From contig JADCFN010000011.1 in assembly GCA_020249505.1 (NCBI GenBank), positions 32,065 through 96,064 of the forward strand: a stretch of DNA of 64,000 nt, written 5' to 3'. Position numbers and translations under genes: made by a program. The notes under the pieces are model-generated. The model worked only from the letters and a program-made list of their open reading frames with translations. It did not search any database and was not told the DNA's origin. The first letter of the stretch is position 1. Each line of letters begins with the position of its first letter. Shown here one piece after another: positions 35,663 through 44,938 of the stretch. Source of the stretch: Roseomonas sp. (GTDB taxonomy: Bacteria > Pseudomonadota > Alphaproteobacteria > Acetobacterales > Acetobacteraceae).

Positions 35663-36817
35663 TCATGCCGGCGGGGTGCCGAGAGCATTCATCACCGCGC
35701 CGCGCTTTTCCATCCACCAGCCATGCTGCGCCGGCCAGCAGCCGAAAACCTCCTCGGTCGTGCCGGGTTCCAGCACGGCGCGCGCATGCAAAGGCCAATT
35801 CGGGTTGTTCATGCCTTCACGACCAACCGCAATCAGATCAGCATCACCCGCAGCCAAAGCCGCTTCTGCCTGATGCGGGCCGATAATCAGCCCAACCGCC
35901 ATGGATTTCATGCCAAGCTCTCGGCGGATTTGCGCGGCATAGGGAATCTGAAAACCATAGCCGCGCGGCACCCGCTTGCTGCCAGTGGCGCTGCCACCGA
36001 TACCGCCCGATGAACAATCCATCACATCCACGCCAAGCTTTTGGCATTCGCGCGCATAAGCTACGCTATCTTCCATTTCCCAGCCACCATCAGCGCCATC
36101 CACTGCGGAAATGCGTACGAACAATGGTAGGTTTTCCGGCCAAGCCTCACGCACGGCGCGCACAATCTCAAGCGGGAAGCGCATGCGACCGGCAAGGTCG
36201 CCGCCATATTCATCATTGCGCGTATTGCATAAGGGCGAGAGGAATTGATGCAGCAGATAGCCATGCGCGCAATGCACCTCAATCGCCTCATAGCCGGCGG
36301 CCAAGGCACGGCGTGCGGCGGTGGCGAAGGCTTCACGAATATCGGCCATGCCTTCCTTGGTAAGTGCTTCGGGCTGCACATGGCCTTCGCCAATAGCGGT
36401 TGCTGTCGGCCCCACCAGCGGCCAGGGCTTTTCGCCTATGGCAATTTCCGGCGCACCAAGCGGCCCATTGCCTTCAAAGGCGCGCTGCGAAGAACCCTTG
36501 CGTCCCGCGTGGCCAAGCTGCATCGCCGGCACAGCGCCTTGCGACTTGATGAAGCGCGCGAGGCGTTGGACCGGTTCAATATGCGCATCGGACCAAAGTC
36601 CAAGATCACCATGCGTAATGCGACCCTCACGCATCACGGAAGTCACCTCGGTGAAGACCAGCCCAAAGCCACCAACCGCAAAGCGGCCAAGCTGGACCAT
36701 ATGCCAATCATTCGCCAAACCTTCGACCGCGGAATATTGGCAAAGCGGCGGCATCACCACGCGATTGGGAATCGTCACACTGCGAATAGTCAATGGTGAG
36801 AATAACAAGGAACCCAT
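35663..36817 (-). CDS. NADH:flavin oxidoreductase (Old Yellow Enzyme family, YqjM-like)
   Basis: 384 aa FMN enzyme. IPNRVVMPPLCQYSAVEG, QLGHAGRKGSS, CAHGYLLHQFLSPLCNTRNDEYGG and MDCSSGGIGG are the YqjM-class landmarks. The start at 36817 follows GGAGA; a slightly longer frame exists upstream. It lies downstream of a molybdenum hydroxylase and could reduce a ring double bond after hydroxylation, analogous to enamide-type steps in N-heterocycle breakdown; this is inferred. Confidence 0.9.
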   Translation of the reverse strand: MGSLLFSPLTIRSVTIPNRVVMPPLCQYSAVEGLANDWHMVQLGRFAVGGFGLVFTEVTSVMREGRITHGDLGLWSDAHIEPVQRLARFIKSQGAVPAMQLGHAGRKGSSQRAFEGNGPLGAPEIAIGEKPWPLVGPTATAIGEGHVQPEALTKEGMADIREAFATAARRALAAGYEAIEVHCAHGYLLHQFLSPLCNTRNDEYGGDLAGRMRFPLEIVRAVREAWPENLPLFVRISAVDGADGGWEMEDSVAYARECQKLGVDVMDCSSGGIGGSATGSKRVPRGYGFQIPYAAQIRRELGMKSMAVGLIIGPHQAEAALAAGDADLIAVGREGMNNPNWPLHARAVLEPGTTEEVFGCWPAQHGWWMEKRGAVMNALGTPPA

Positions 36818-36880
36818 GGGGCGTCTCCGAAAAGGCAAGTGTTGCGCCCAGCGTGATACAGCTTGGTGCGCACGTCCAGA

Positions 36881-39022
36881 TCACCCAGCCTTGGCGATAT
36901 TCTCCGGCGAGAAAGGCAATTGCCGCGGCCGCACGCCAAGGGCAGCGTGGATGCCCCCGGCAATGGCAGCGATAGTTGGGGCAAGGCTTGCCTCTCCCGC
37001 GCCAAGGAAGGGCGCTTCGGGCCGATTGATCAGCGCAACATCCACCTTGGGCACTTCCGAAAAGCGCAAAATCGGGAAGCTTTCCCATGAATCGGAAGTC
37101 ACGCGCCGGCGATCAAAACGTACCTCTTCGACCAGCGCGATGGAGGTACCGTGAATGGCACCACCTTCAAGTTGATTGGCGGTACCGTCAGGGTTCACGA
37201 CCTCTCCACAATCGCCAGCGATCCAAATGCGCCGACAGAAGATACGTTCACGCGCTTCAACTTCGGCAATCACCGCAGCATAGGCGCCGGTATTCTTGTA
37301 GCGCGCATAAGCAATACCCAAGCCAAATCCCTCACGCGGCTGGTGTCCCTGCCAGCTCACCATGCTCGCCACTTTTTCCAATACGGCACGGCCACGCGCA
37401 TCATCCAAATGCCGCAAGCGGTAGGCAAGTGGATCTTCGCCCACCAGTGCCGCCATTTCATCCATGACGCTTTCCACCGCCCAAACATTCAGCGTGGCGC
37501 CCAAGCCGCGCAGCGCCGAAGTACGGATCGGCATATCCAATAATCTGGTTGTCGCAACATGAAGCTTGGGGATGCGATAACCTGGAATGGCATTGCGTTC
37601 CGCCCCGCCACCGGCGGCTAGGGGTGGATTGATGGAAGGCTGCACCGGGAAAGGCTCGGCAAGCTGCGACGCCGCCAATAGTGTCGGTACGGGGGAGCGC
37701 CCCGGTCGCCCGGAATGGCCATTACTGATCACTTCCGCATGCCAGCCAAGCAAGCTGCCATCCGCAGTGGCTTCCACTTCAATATCCACCAGCATGGCCG
37801 GCGAGAACGGCGCCCAGCCGAGTTCATCCGCGCGCGACCATAATACGCGCACGGGCCTGCCTTCAGCCGCGCGTGCAATCAACACGGCTTCCAGGGCGAC
37901 ATCATCCGCACCATTATGGCCATAACAGCCGGCACCTTCCATGTGGCGCACAATGACCTTCTGTGGCGCGCAGCGCAGCGTTTTCGCGATATCCGCGCGC
38001 AAATTATAGGGACCCTGCGTATGGCTGAAGACTTCCACCACATCGCCCTCAAAACGCGCCACCGCACAGGAAGGCCCGATCGAGGCGTGCGCCAGATAAG
38101 GCCGATGAAAGCTGCGCTTCAGCCGATGCGCGGCTGCCGGTATTTCCGCATCACGTTCTTCTGTTACCTTGCGTTCACCACGCGCCCCGGCATCACGCAA
38201 CCAGGCTGTGAGCTGGGTCTGTTCAGGTAGCGTATCGGCTTCCCGCCAACGCGCCCGCGCAGCAATACGCCCGGCGGCGGCTTCCGCATCCCATTCGTTA
38301 CTGGCCAGCACAGCCAAAAAATTGCCATCCCGCACTAGCCGCGCATCACCGGGCAGCGGGCCATCCGCCAGTGCTTCAAGCTCAGCACAGCGCGCACTTG
38401 GGCGAATGACACGTGCGTGCAGCATGCCGGGAAGGCTAAGGTCATGCACATAAGCCGGCGCGCCATGTAGTTTGCCCGGCAAATCACGCCGCGACGCTGA
38501 AACGCCAACAAGGCGGCGTGATTCAATAGGCTTCGCGCGCGCTTCCGGTGAAGCCTCAACTTCTAGAAGCCCGGCCTCGGCAAATTGCCAATAGCTGCCG
38601 ATTTTTCCTTGTGGGCCGAAAAATTCGCCGTCAGTGACAGTAATAGCATCAAACGCCACGCCACAGCGCTGTGCCGCGACAGATAGAAAAATACGCCGCG
38701 CATCGGCGCTTGCGTGGCGAATGGCGCTGCCGGAGTCCTGAACGGAAAGACTGCCAGAGGTCACCGCCTCATCCGGGCTTTCCGGCGTGGCCACGCTAAT
38801 GATGCGAATGCGTTCCGGCGCCACATCCAATTCATCGGCGGCAATCTGCGCCAGCGCGGTCAGAATGCCCTGGCCTAGTTCCACCTTGCCGGACTTTACC
38901 TCCACCACGCCATCAGTGCGGAAATGCAGCCATTGCGACAGCCGCCGATTGAGATGCAGGCTGCCCGGCAAGCGCGGCTTGCCATCATCCACCTTGAGTG
39001 CGGCACCAAAACCATGACTCAT
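36881..39022 (-). CDS. molybdenum hydroxylase large subunit, isoquinoline/nicotinate dehydrogenase type
   Basis: 713 aa molybdopterin subunit. Domain order is that of IorB/NicB-like enzymes: the N-terminus begins with VKSGKVELGQGILTALAQIAADEL and the hammerhead-like RDLPGKLHGAPAYVHD comes later. ALRGLGATLNVWAVESVMDE binds the cofactor, and GAGEAS near the C-terminus retains the catalytic Glu, unlike the copy at 21621. It is far shorter than nicotinate dehydrogenase NicB, which carries c-type haem domains, so its electron acceptor must be separate. ATG overlaps the 2Fe-2S gene stop (ATGA). Confidence 0.9.
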   Translation of the reverse strand: MSHGFGAALKVDDGKPRLPGSLHLNRRLSQWLHFRTDGVVEVKSGKVELGQGILTALAQIAADELDVAPERIRIISVATPESPDEAVTSGSLSVQDSGSAIRHASADARRIFLSVAAQRCGVAFDAITVTDGEFFGPQGKIGSYWQFAEAGLLEVEASPEARAKPIESRRLVGVSASRRDLPGKLHGAPAYVHDLSLPGMLHARVIRPSARCAELEALADGPLPGDARLVRDGNFLAVLASNEWDAEAAAGRIAARARWREADTLPEQTQLTAWLRDAGARGERKVTEERDAEIPAAAHRLKRSFHRPYLAHASIGPSCAVARFEGDVVEVFSHTQGPYNLRADIAKTLRCAPQKVIVRHMEGAGCYGHNGADDVALEAVLIARAAEGRPVRVLWSRADELGWAPFSPAMLVDIEVEATADGSLLGWHAEVISNGHSGRPGRSPVPTLLAASQLAEPFPVQPSINPPLAAGGGAERNAIPGYRIPKLHVATTRLLDMPIRTSALRGLGATLNVWAVESVMDEMAALVGEDPLAYRLRHLDDARGRAVLEKVASMVSWQGHQPREGFGLGIAYARYKNTGAYAAVIAEVEARERIFCRRIWIAGDCGEVVNPDGTANQLEGGAIHGTSIALVEEVRFDRRRVTSDSWESFPILRFSEVPKVDVALINRPEAPFLGAGEASLAPTIAAIAGGIHAALGVRPRQLPFSPENIAKAG

Positions 39023-39480
39023 GCAGCCATCCCCTGCGCGGCACGCCTGATGGCGCGGATGATGCGGTTATGGCTGCCGCAGCGACACAAATGTGGGTCC
39101 ATGGCGTCGCGAATTGCTTCTTCATCTGGGTCAGGATTGGCCGCCAACAAGGCAGCAGCAGAAATCAGCATCCCCGAAAGGCAATAGCCGCATTGACCCG
39201 CCTGCTCCGCCAAGAACGCTGCCTGCAACGGATGCGGTATTGCGGATGTTCCAAGTCCTTCGACAGTTACCACCTTGCGCCCAGCCACCGCATCCAAGCC
39301 GAGCGCGCAAGCATAGGCGGGCTTGCCATCCAGCAACACCATGCAGGACCCGCATTGTTCCGCACCACAGCCAAAGCGCGGGCTGGAAAGCCCCAAAGGA
39401 CCGCGCAGCGCATGCAGTAACGTCGCGTGATCCGGCAAGTCCAAGACGACTTCGCCGCCGTTCAGGGTGAATCGTGTCAT
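39019..39480 (-). CDS. 2Fe-2S subunit of molybdenum hydroxylase
   Basis: 153 aa electron-transfer subunit. Plant-ferredoxin-like cluster CGAEQCGSC plus a later Cys, then the second cluster ligands GQCGYCLSGM and HLCRCG. It pairs with the large subunit just downstream. No FAD subunit follows, consistent with the two-subunit isoquinoline oxidoreductase layout. GTG/ATG choice: ATG at 39480 gives the usual N-terminus. Confidence 0.93.
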   Translation of the reverse strand: MTRFTLNGGEVVLDLPDHATLLHALRGPLGLSSPRFGCGAEQCGSCMVLLDGKPAYACALGLDAVAGRKVVTVEGLGTSAIPHPLQAAFLAEQAGQCGYCLSGMLISAAALLAANPDPDEEAIRDAMDPHLCRCGSHNRIIRAIRRAAQGMAA

Positions 39481-39483
39481 GCG

Positions 39484-40452
39484 TTAGTCCGCCTTAATAC
39501 CCGCATCGCGCACCAATTTGCCAAGCGTATCCACATCATTGCGCAAATAGGCTTCGTATTCAGCAAGCGTCATCACCATGGATCGTGCGCCCATGCGCTG
39601 CATGCCCGTGCGGCCAGCTTCGCTTTGCATGATCTTGGTAATTTCCGCATGCAAACGCTCCACAATCGGGCGCGGCGTTGTGGCTGGCATCATCAGGCCA
39701 ATCCAGATCGGGTATTCAAAACCCGGTACTGTTTCCGCAACGGTCGGCAGATTGGGCAGCATTGGGTCGCGCTGCCGACCTGTTGTCGCAAGGCCACGCA
39801 CCGTTCCGGCATTGATATGCGGCGCCATGCTGGGGATGCCATCGAACATGATCGGCACCTGGCCGGAGATCACGGCCGTGCGCGCCTCATTCGATCCGCG
39901 GAAACTCACCGCCACCATATCCACCTTGGCCATGGCTTTCAGCATTTCGCCGGCAAGGTGATAGGGCGTGCCAGGGCCGGAATGGGCGTAATTCCATTTG
40001 CCCGGTTCCCGGCGCAGCAAATCCAGAAATTCCGGCAGAGAATTTGCAGGCACCGAAGGATGCACGGCCAGAACATTATCCGCGATATTGATCGGCGCCA
40101 CCGGCGTCAGGTCGCGCATCAGCACAAAGCCTCGCCCCGGCTGCAAGGTTTCATTCACCGCGGCAGTATTGCCAAGTGCGACCAGCGTATAGCCATCACC
40201 AGGCGATTTCGCGACCATATTGGTGCCGATGGAACCGCCCGCGCCGGTACGGTTTTCAATCACCACGGGCACGCCAAGCGCCGCTGAAAGCGGTTCAGCC
40301 ACAAAGCGCGCCGCAACATCCGCCGCGCCACCAAGGCCAAAGGGAACAATGATGCGCACAGCCCTATTGGGCCAGGGCGCCTGGCTCTGCGCTTGAACCA
40401 CTGGCGCAGCCAAAATTCCTGCCCCTGCCAACAAAATCGCCCGACGCTTCAT
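39484..40452 (-). CDS. tripartite tricarboxylate (Bug) receptor
   Basis: 322 aa periplasmic receptor of the TctC/Bug family. Signal peptide MKRRAILLAGAGILAAPVVQAQ; then WPNRAVRIIVPFGLGGAADVAARFVAEPL and VVIENRTGAGGSIGTNMVAKSPGDGYTL, the canonical Bug ligand loops. The ATG at 40452 is preferred because AAGGA is well spaced from it; ATG at 40461 is adjacent to that site. Ligands are usually carboxylated small molecules. Three bases separate it from the 2Fe-2S gene. No TctA or TctB genes occur in the window. Confidence 0.9.
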   Translation of the reverse strand: MKRRAILLAGAGILAAPVVQAQSQAPWPNRAVRIIVPFGLGGAADVAARFVAEPLSAALGVPVVIENRTGAGGSIGTNMVAKSPGDGYTLVALGNTAAVNETLQPGRGFVLMRDLTPVAPINIADNVLAVHPSVPANSLPEFLDLLRREPGKWNYAHSGPGTPYHLAGEMLKAMAKVDMVAVSFRGSNEARTAVISGQVPIMFDGIPSMAPHINAGTVRGLATTGRQRDPMLPNLPTVAETVPGFEYPIWIGLMMPATTPRPIVERLHAEITKIMQSEAGRTGMQRMGARSMVMTLAEYEAYLRNDVDTLGKLVRDAGIKAD

Positions 40453-40536
40453 TTTCCTCATTCCTTCTTGCTTGGCGTATATAGGTATTCTCCAACTGCA
40501 ACCCGGATCAGGGAAAAGGTCAAGCGGTCGGCGGCA

Positions 40537-41430
40537 TTACACCTCGCCGGGGGCAACGATATGGGTAGTGATCTGCATCACATCTTCCAGCCCGGCGATG
40601 CAGGTATCGCCTGGACCCAGATAGAGCTCCGCCGCATTCGGATGGCCAATGGCGGTGCCGCGCGGCGCGCCGGTCGCGATCACATCACCCACCTCAAAGG
40701 GCATGAAACGCGAGAAATGCGCGATGATGCCTTCAATGCGATGGATATATTCATCCGTATTCACGCGCAGCCGCTGCTCGCCATTCACGTGGCATGTCAG
40801 CCACAAATCATAGGGATCGGCAATTTCCGCCAGCGGCACCGCATAAGGCCCCACCGGCGTGAAGCGCGGCATGTTTTTGGAGACCCAAAACTTCGTGCCA
40901 AGCTGCACTTCCTGCTTTTGAATCTCCCGCGCCGTCAAATCATTCAGCACGGTGATCGCGCCGACATGATCCCGGGCATTTTCGCGACTGACCTGAAAGG
41001 CACGGCGCGTAATGATAAAGGCCAATTCCGGTTCATAATCGAAGGTGGTGATACCTTCTGGCCGCGCTACGCGCGCGCCATCGCCCACCAGGGTTTCAGT
41101 CAACTTCACAAAGCTTGTCGGTTCCTTGGGGTCTTCCTTCAGCATGCCTTGTGCGACCAATTCCGCGCGATGGACCTTGCTGTTCTTGCCCACGCAGAAA
41201 ATCTTACCCGGATCAGGAATCGGTGGTAGCACATGGCATTGCGCTGTCGGCAGCATGACCTTTCCTGCCGCGACAAAAGCGCGCAATTCGTCGATAGGTA
41301 GCGCCAGCACACGGCGCATATCCCAATCAGCGCCGTGCGTCGCCGTCAGGTCGCGCAGCATGGTGCCTTCCGCTGCGCCAAGCCTTGGGCGCAGATCACC
41401 GGGTGCGAGGAAACTTGCCAATCTGATCAT
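40537..41430 (-). CDS. fumarylacetoacetate hydrolase family protein
   Basis: 297 aa FAH-fold enzyme. Metal ligands lie in TFDYEPELAFIITRRA (EPE) and the following loop; GDVIATGAPRGTA and the KNMPRFTPVGPYAV segment are typical of the family. Members hydrolyse C-C bonds, decarboxylate oxaloacetate-like acids, or act as ureidoglycolate lyases or hydratases. The ATG at 41430 follows GGAG; longer frames upstream overlap the Bug pseudogene. It lies between two Bug genes in an operon with ring-oxidising enzymes, so a late step in ring degradation is likely. Confidence 0.88.
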   Translation of the reverse strand: MIRLASFLAPGDLRPRLGAAEGTMLRDLTATHGADWDMRRVLALPIDELRAFVAAGKVMLPTAQCHVLPPIPDPGKIFCVGKNSKVHRAELVAQGMLKEDPKEPTSFVKLTETLVGDGARVARPEGITTFDYEPELAFIITRRAFQVSRENARDHVGAITVLNDLTAREIQKQEVQLGTKFWVSKNMPRFTPVGPYAVPLAEIADPYDLWLTCHVNGEQRLRVNTDEYIHRIEGIIAHFSRFMPFEVGDVIATGAPRGTAIGHPNAAELYLGPGDTCIAGLEDVMQITTHIVAPGEV

Positions 41431-41438
41431 AGGAAATT

Positions 41439-42403
41439 CTACTCCAAAGTAATGCCGCGCTCTCGCACAACCTGCTGCCATTTGGCAATGTCAGCATCAA
41501 TGAAGCGCGCAAAAGCATCAGGCGCCATTGGCTCCGGCTCCGCGCCCAAACCCGCAAGGCGTTGGCGAGTCACATCCGTGGTGATGCCTTGCGCAGCCTC
41601 AGCGGCGATTTTCGCGGTCACCGGTGCCGGCATGCCACGCGGCCCGAACAGCCCAAACCACCCTACCGCAGAATAGCAGGCAACCCGCTCTCATTCACTG
41701 TCGGTATGCCAGGCAACAAAACGGAACGACGCTCCGCAGTCATGGCAATGCTTTGCACCTGGCCTGATGCAGATGCCGCCGCAACAGTCTGCGGCGGCGC
41801 GAACATCAATTGAATGCGCCCGCCCATGAGATCATTCAGCGCTGGCCCCGTACCGCGATAGGGCACATGCAACATTTCGATCCCAGCCATGGAGGCGAAA
41901 AGCTCCGCCGCCAAATGGCTCGCAGCACCCGTGCCGGAACTGCCAAAGCTGAAGGCGCCCGGCCTTTGCTTGGCAAGCGCAATCAACCCAGCAACATCCT
42001 TCACGCCAAGGCTTGGATGCACCGCCACAACATAAGCCGGCGCGGCCAAAAGCGTGACCGGCGTCAAGGCCGTTTCAACCTTGAAGGCATCATGCGCCCC
42101 CGCAAGACCCATAATTCCGCCGGTGGAGGTCACCATCAGCGTATGCCCATCCGCAGCGCCCCGTTGTAATTGCTGCATGCCGATGCGCCCAGCACCACCG
42201 CCACGATTTTCGACGACTACTGGCTGCTTGAAGCTTTCCTGAAAATGCTGCGCCAGAATCCGCGCCAGCACATCCGTGCCGCCCCCCGGAGGGAAAGGCA
42301 CAATGATGGAAATGCCACGCGTCGGGAAAGCATCCTGCGCCGCAGCGCGCTCCGCCAAAAAGGGTGCGGCCAATAGAGCAGGCAAGACACGGCGGGGAAT
42401 CAT
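41439..42403 (-). pseudogene. tripartite tricarboxylate (Bug) receptor, frameshifted
   Basis: Signal peptide (MIPRRVLPALLAAPFLAERAAAQ) and Bug ligand loops (IIVPFPPGGGTDVLARILAQHF, VVVENRGGGAGRIGMQQL) are intact, and the frame continues to ESGLPAILR before a stop at about 41663. The missing C-terminus, VGWFGLFGPRGMP to the natural stop at 41439, continues in another frame. One base appears to be lost near 41665-41675. It is the first gene of the minus-strand operon. GAGGAG lies before the ATG at 42403. A sequencing error cannot be excluded. Confidence 0.85.
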
Positions 42404-42552
42404 AGGTTGGCTCCTCATGCTGCGCGCTTTATGCCTTGGAAGGAAGCATCCGGATAGCGCCGCCGCCGCGGGTTTATGCGCTTATTGCCGCGATGGTCGA
42501 AAATCCCTAGGGAGACACCGCACCTATCCACCCGCACGCGAGGATAACCGCG

Positions 42553-43149
42553 TTGAATGACCCGCTTTTCTGGGCGCTGCTTGGTTTCGCCTTGACCACA
42601 AGTGTCACGCCCGGCCCGAATAACGCCATGCTCACGGCCTCCGGCGCCAATTTCGGCTTTCGCCGCGCTGTACCGCATATGCTTGGGATCATTGTCGGTT
42701 TTCCCGCCATGGTGCTCGCAATTGGGCTTGGGCTTGGCACGGTTTTCACCGCGCTGCCTTGGCTGCATCTGGCGCTGAAATATGTAGGTGCGGCCTATAT
42801 GCTTTACTTGGCATGGCGCATCGCAACAGCCGAGCGCGGCAAGGGCGCAGCCACTGCCAAGCCCATCAGTTTCTTCGAAGCGGCAGGCTTTCAATGGGTC
42901 AATCCCAAGGCCTGGATCATGGGGGTCGGCGCACTCGCAGCCTATACCCTGCCCGAAGCGCCTGTCTGGTCTGAAGCCGCGCGTGTCGCGGGGGCCTTTG
43001 TGGTCACCGGTGTCATCTCTTCAACGCTCTGGTGCGGTTTTGGTGTGGCGATCGGCAGGCTGCTCACCTCGGATCGCGCTTTTCGGCTTTTCAACTACGT
43101 TATGGCCTTGGCATTAGTGGCCTCACTCATTCCCGTTTTCGTTCTCTAG
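42553..43149 (+). CDS. LysE/RhtB family transporter
   Basis: 198 aa membrane protein with about six helices. The family motif SVTPGPNNAMLTASGANFGFRR lies at about 17-38. Homologues export amino acids such as lysine, homoserine or leucine. The start appears to be TTG at 42553, preceded by GAGGA at good spacing; no in-frame ATG precedes the motif. The gene is divergent from the Bug pseudogene across about 150 bases, and may share mRNA with the YeeE gene 18 bases downstream. Confidence 0.88.
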   Translation: MNDPLFWALLGFALTTSVTPGPNNAMLTASGANFGFRRAVPHMLGIIVGFPAMVLAIGLGLGTVFTALPWLHLALKYVGAAYMLYLAWRIATAERGKGAATAKPISFFEAAGFQWVNPKAWIMGVGALAAYTLPEAPVWSEAARVAGAFVVTGVISSTLWCGFGVAIGRLLTSDRAFRLFNYVMALALVASLIPVFVL

Positions 43150-43167
43150 CGCGAAAGGCCCAACGCT

Positions 43168-44316
43168 TTGCCCCAAGCCCTGCCAGCCATTATTGCGGCA
43201 TTATTCCTGCTGATCGGCGCGCTTGGGCTCGCGCTGAAGTATAGCGGCAATCACGCGCTGCTGTGGGCGCTGGGCGCGGCGCTTGGCTATACGCTCTATC
43301 GCGGTGCCTTCAGCTTTGCCGGCGGTTTTCGCGAGGCGCTGGCCAAGGGGCGCGGCGCGGGGCTGCGCGGGCAAATGCTCATGCTCGCCATTCTGGTGAT
43401 CATCATGCTACCCGCCATTCATGCCGGCACGCTGGCCGGCGCGCCGGTGCGCGGTATTGTCTTTCCCGCAGGTGTTGCGGTGATCATCGGCGCCTTCATT
43501 TTTGGCATTGGCATGCAATTGGGTGGCGGCTGCGCTTCCGGCACGCTCTACACGGCAGGCGGCGGCAATACGCGCATGCTGCTGACGCTGATATTCTTCA
43601 TTATCGGCGCCACCATCGCGGCCTATGATTCGGAAAGATGGGCCGATCTGCCGGTACTTTCGGCAATATTCCTGCCTGAGCTGATTGGGCTATGGCCGAC
43701 CATGATCGGCAGCCTCGCGATTTTCCTCTGCGTGGCGCTTGTTTCGCGCGTGGTCGAACGGCGCCGCCATGGCCGCGTTGAACCCATCTTCAGCGCGCCA
43801 TCGCCAGAATCACCACGGCGCTGGTCCTGGGCCGTGGCCGCCATCATTCTCGCCGCACTCAACATCCTCACGCTTTGGGCAGCGGGGCGGCCTTGGGTGA
43901 TCACGGCATCCTTCCCGCTTTGGGGATCGCGCATTGTCGCGGAATTTGGCTGGGATGAACCGGCCTTCTGGACCTTTTGGGAAGACCCGACACGCACAGA
44001 AGCCTTTCTCCGCCCACTGCTTGCGGAACGCAGCAGCGTGATGAATTTTGGCCTGATGCTCGGCGCGTTCTTTGCCGCCACCGTTGCGGCGCGCTTTAGC
44101 CCCACATGGCGCCTGCCGTGGTGGCATGTTTGTGCCTCGGTCATCGGGGGGCTTTTGCTTGGCTATGGCGCGGTCATGGCATCAGGCTGCAATATCAGTG
44201 CCTATGTGGCGGGGATCGCTTCCGGCAGCCTGCATGGTTGGCTTTGGATCCTGCCGGGTTTGGCCGGCAATTGGGTGGGGCTACAGTTGCGCCCGCTTTT
44301 CCGCCTCGACCACTGA
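43168..44316 (+). CDS. YeeE/YedE family transporter (thiosulfate-type)
   Basis: 382 aa inner-membrane protein with two homologous halves. Each half holds a conserved cysteine motif: GGGCASGTLYTAGGG near 120 and MASGCNISAYVAGIASGS near 335, as in the thiosulfate transporter TsuA. The TTG at 43168 is the best start, with GAAAGG upstream. soxYZ follow after about 200 bases, so thiosulfate or a related sulfane-sulfur compound is the likely cargo. SoxB, SoxXA or SoxCD are not in the window. Confidence 0.88.
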   Translation: MPQALPAIIAALFLLIGALGLALKYSGNHALLWALGAALGYTLYRGAFSFAGGFREALAKGRGAGLRGQMLMLAILVIIMLPAIHAGTLAGAPVRGIVFPAGVAVIIGAFIFGIGMQLGGGCASGTLYTAGGGNTRMLLTLIFFIIGATIAAYDSERWADLPVLSAIFLPELIGLWPTMIGSLAIFLCVALVSRVVERRRHGRVEPIFSAPSPESPRRWSWAVAAIILAALNILTLWAAGRPWVITASFPLWGSRIVAEFGWDEPAFWTFWEDPTRTEAFLRPLLAERSSVMNFGLMLGAFFAATVAARFSPTWRLPWWHVCASVIGGLLLGYGAVMASGCNISAYVAGIASGSLHGWLWILPGLAGNWVGLQLRPLFRLDH

Positions 44317-44512
44317 GAAGTATTTTCCAAGATTTAGCGCCTGGGCAGCAAGCCCTTTATCCAACCTAATCCCCTGATAGTATTAAAATATTTTGCTTGC
44401 AGCTGGAAAATTCAGCCGTCATATCAAGCACCAACGGGGCTTTGAACCGCCCTTCATTAGAGAATTTCTTGCTGCGCAATCCCTCATGCGACAGCGCGGC
44501 TTGGAGGTATTG
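44317..44512. promoter_or_regulatory. AT-richer leader before soxYZ
   Basis: About 196 bases with visibly lower GC than the flanks, including TATTAAAATATTTTGC near 44380-44395. This could hold a promoter for soxYZ. An open frame runs through it into soxY from 44393 but lacks a ribosome binding site; translation is best started at 44513, where GGAGG is well placed. No strong terminator hairpin with a U-tract is seen after the YeeE gene. Confidence 0.5.
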
Positions 44513-44938
44513 ATGATCGCTCGCAGAACCTGCCTGGCGCTTTTGGCGCTGCCCTTCGCCGCCGCGGCACGGGCGGATGATGCACTCTCCACCGCCATGC
44601 GTGAAACCGTTGGCGACAAGCCCGTGACCGATGGCGGCATCCTGCTCCGCGTACCGGCGCTTGCCGAAAATGGCGGCCAGGTGCCGCTCGGCATTGTGGT
44701 GGAAAGCCCGATGACCGCGCAGGACCATATAACCGCCATTCATGTCTTTGCCTCCCGCAACCCTACCCCCGGTGTCGCGACCTTCCGCCTGACCCCGATG
44801 CTCGCCCGCGCCGAAGTGCAAACGCGCATTCGCCTGGCCGAAGATCAGCGCCTTATTGTATTGGCGGAAACCAGCACCGGCCGCGTCATGCGTACCAGCG
44901 CGGAATTGCGCGTGGGTGCCGGGGGGTGCCTTTCATGA
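44513..44938 (+). CDS. soxY: sulfur carrier protein SoxY, variant C-terminus
   Basis: 141 aa periplasmic carrier. Signal peptide MIARRTCLALLALPFAAAARA with an RR pair suggests Tat export, as in other SoxY. The mature domain includes GGILLRVPALAENGGQVPLGIVVESPMT, the SoxY fold start. The carrier swinging arm ends GAGGCLS: the sulfur-binding Cys is third from the end, but the family's usual GGCGG is GGCLS here. The stop overlaps the start of soxZ. SoxYZ bind sulfur intermediates covalently during thiosulfate oxidation. Confidence 0.9.
   Translation: MIARRTCLALLALPFAAAARADDALSTAMRETVGDKPVTDGGILLRVPALAENGGQVPLGIVVESPMTAQDHITAIHVFASRNPTPGVATFRLTPMLARAEVQTRIRLAEDQRLIVLAETSTGRVMRTSAELRVGAGGCLS

Noticed and set aside
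41439..41633. Separate small gene downstream of the Bug receptor
   Set aside because: It is the frameshifted C-terminus of the receptor; its residues match the expected Bug tail.
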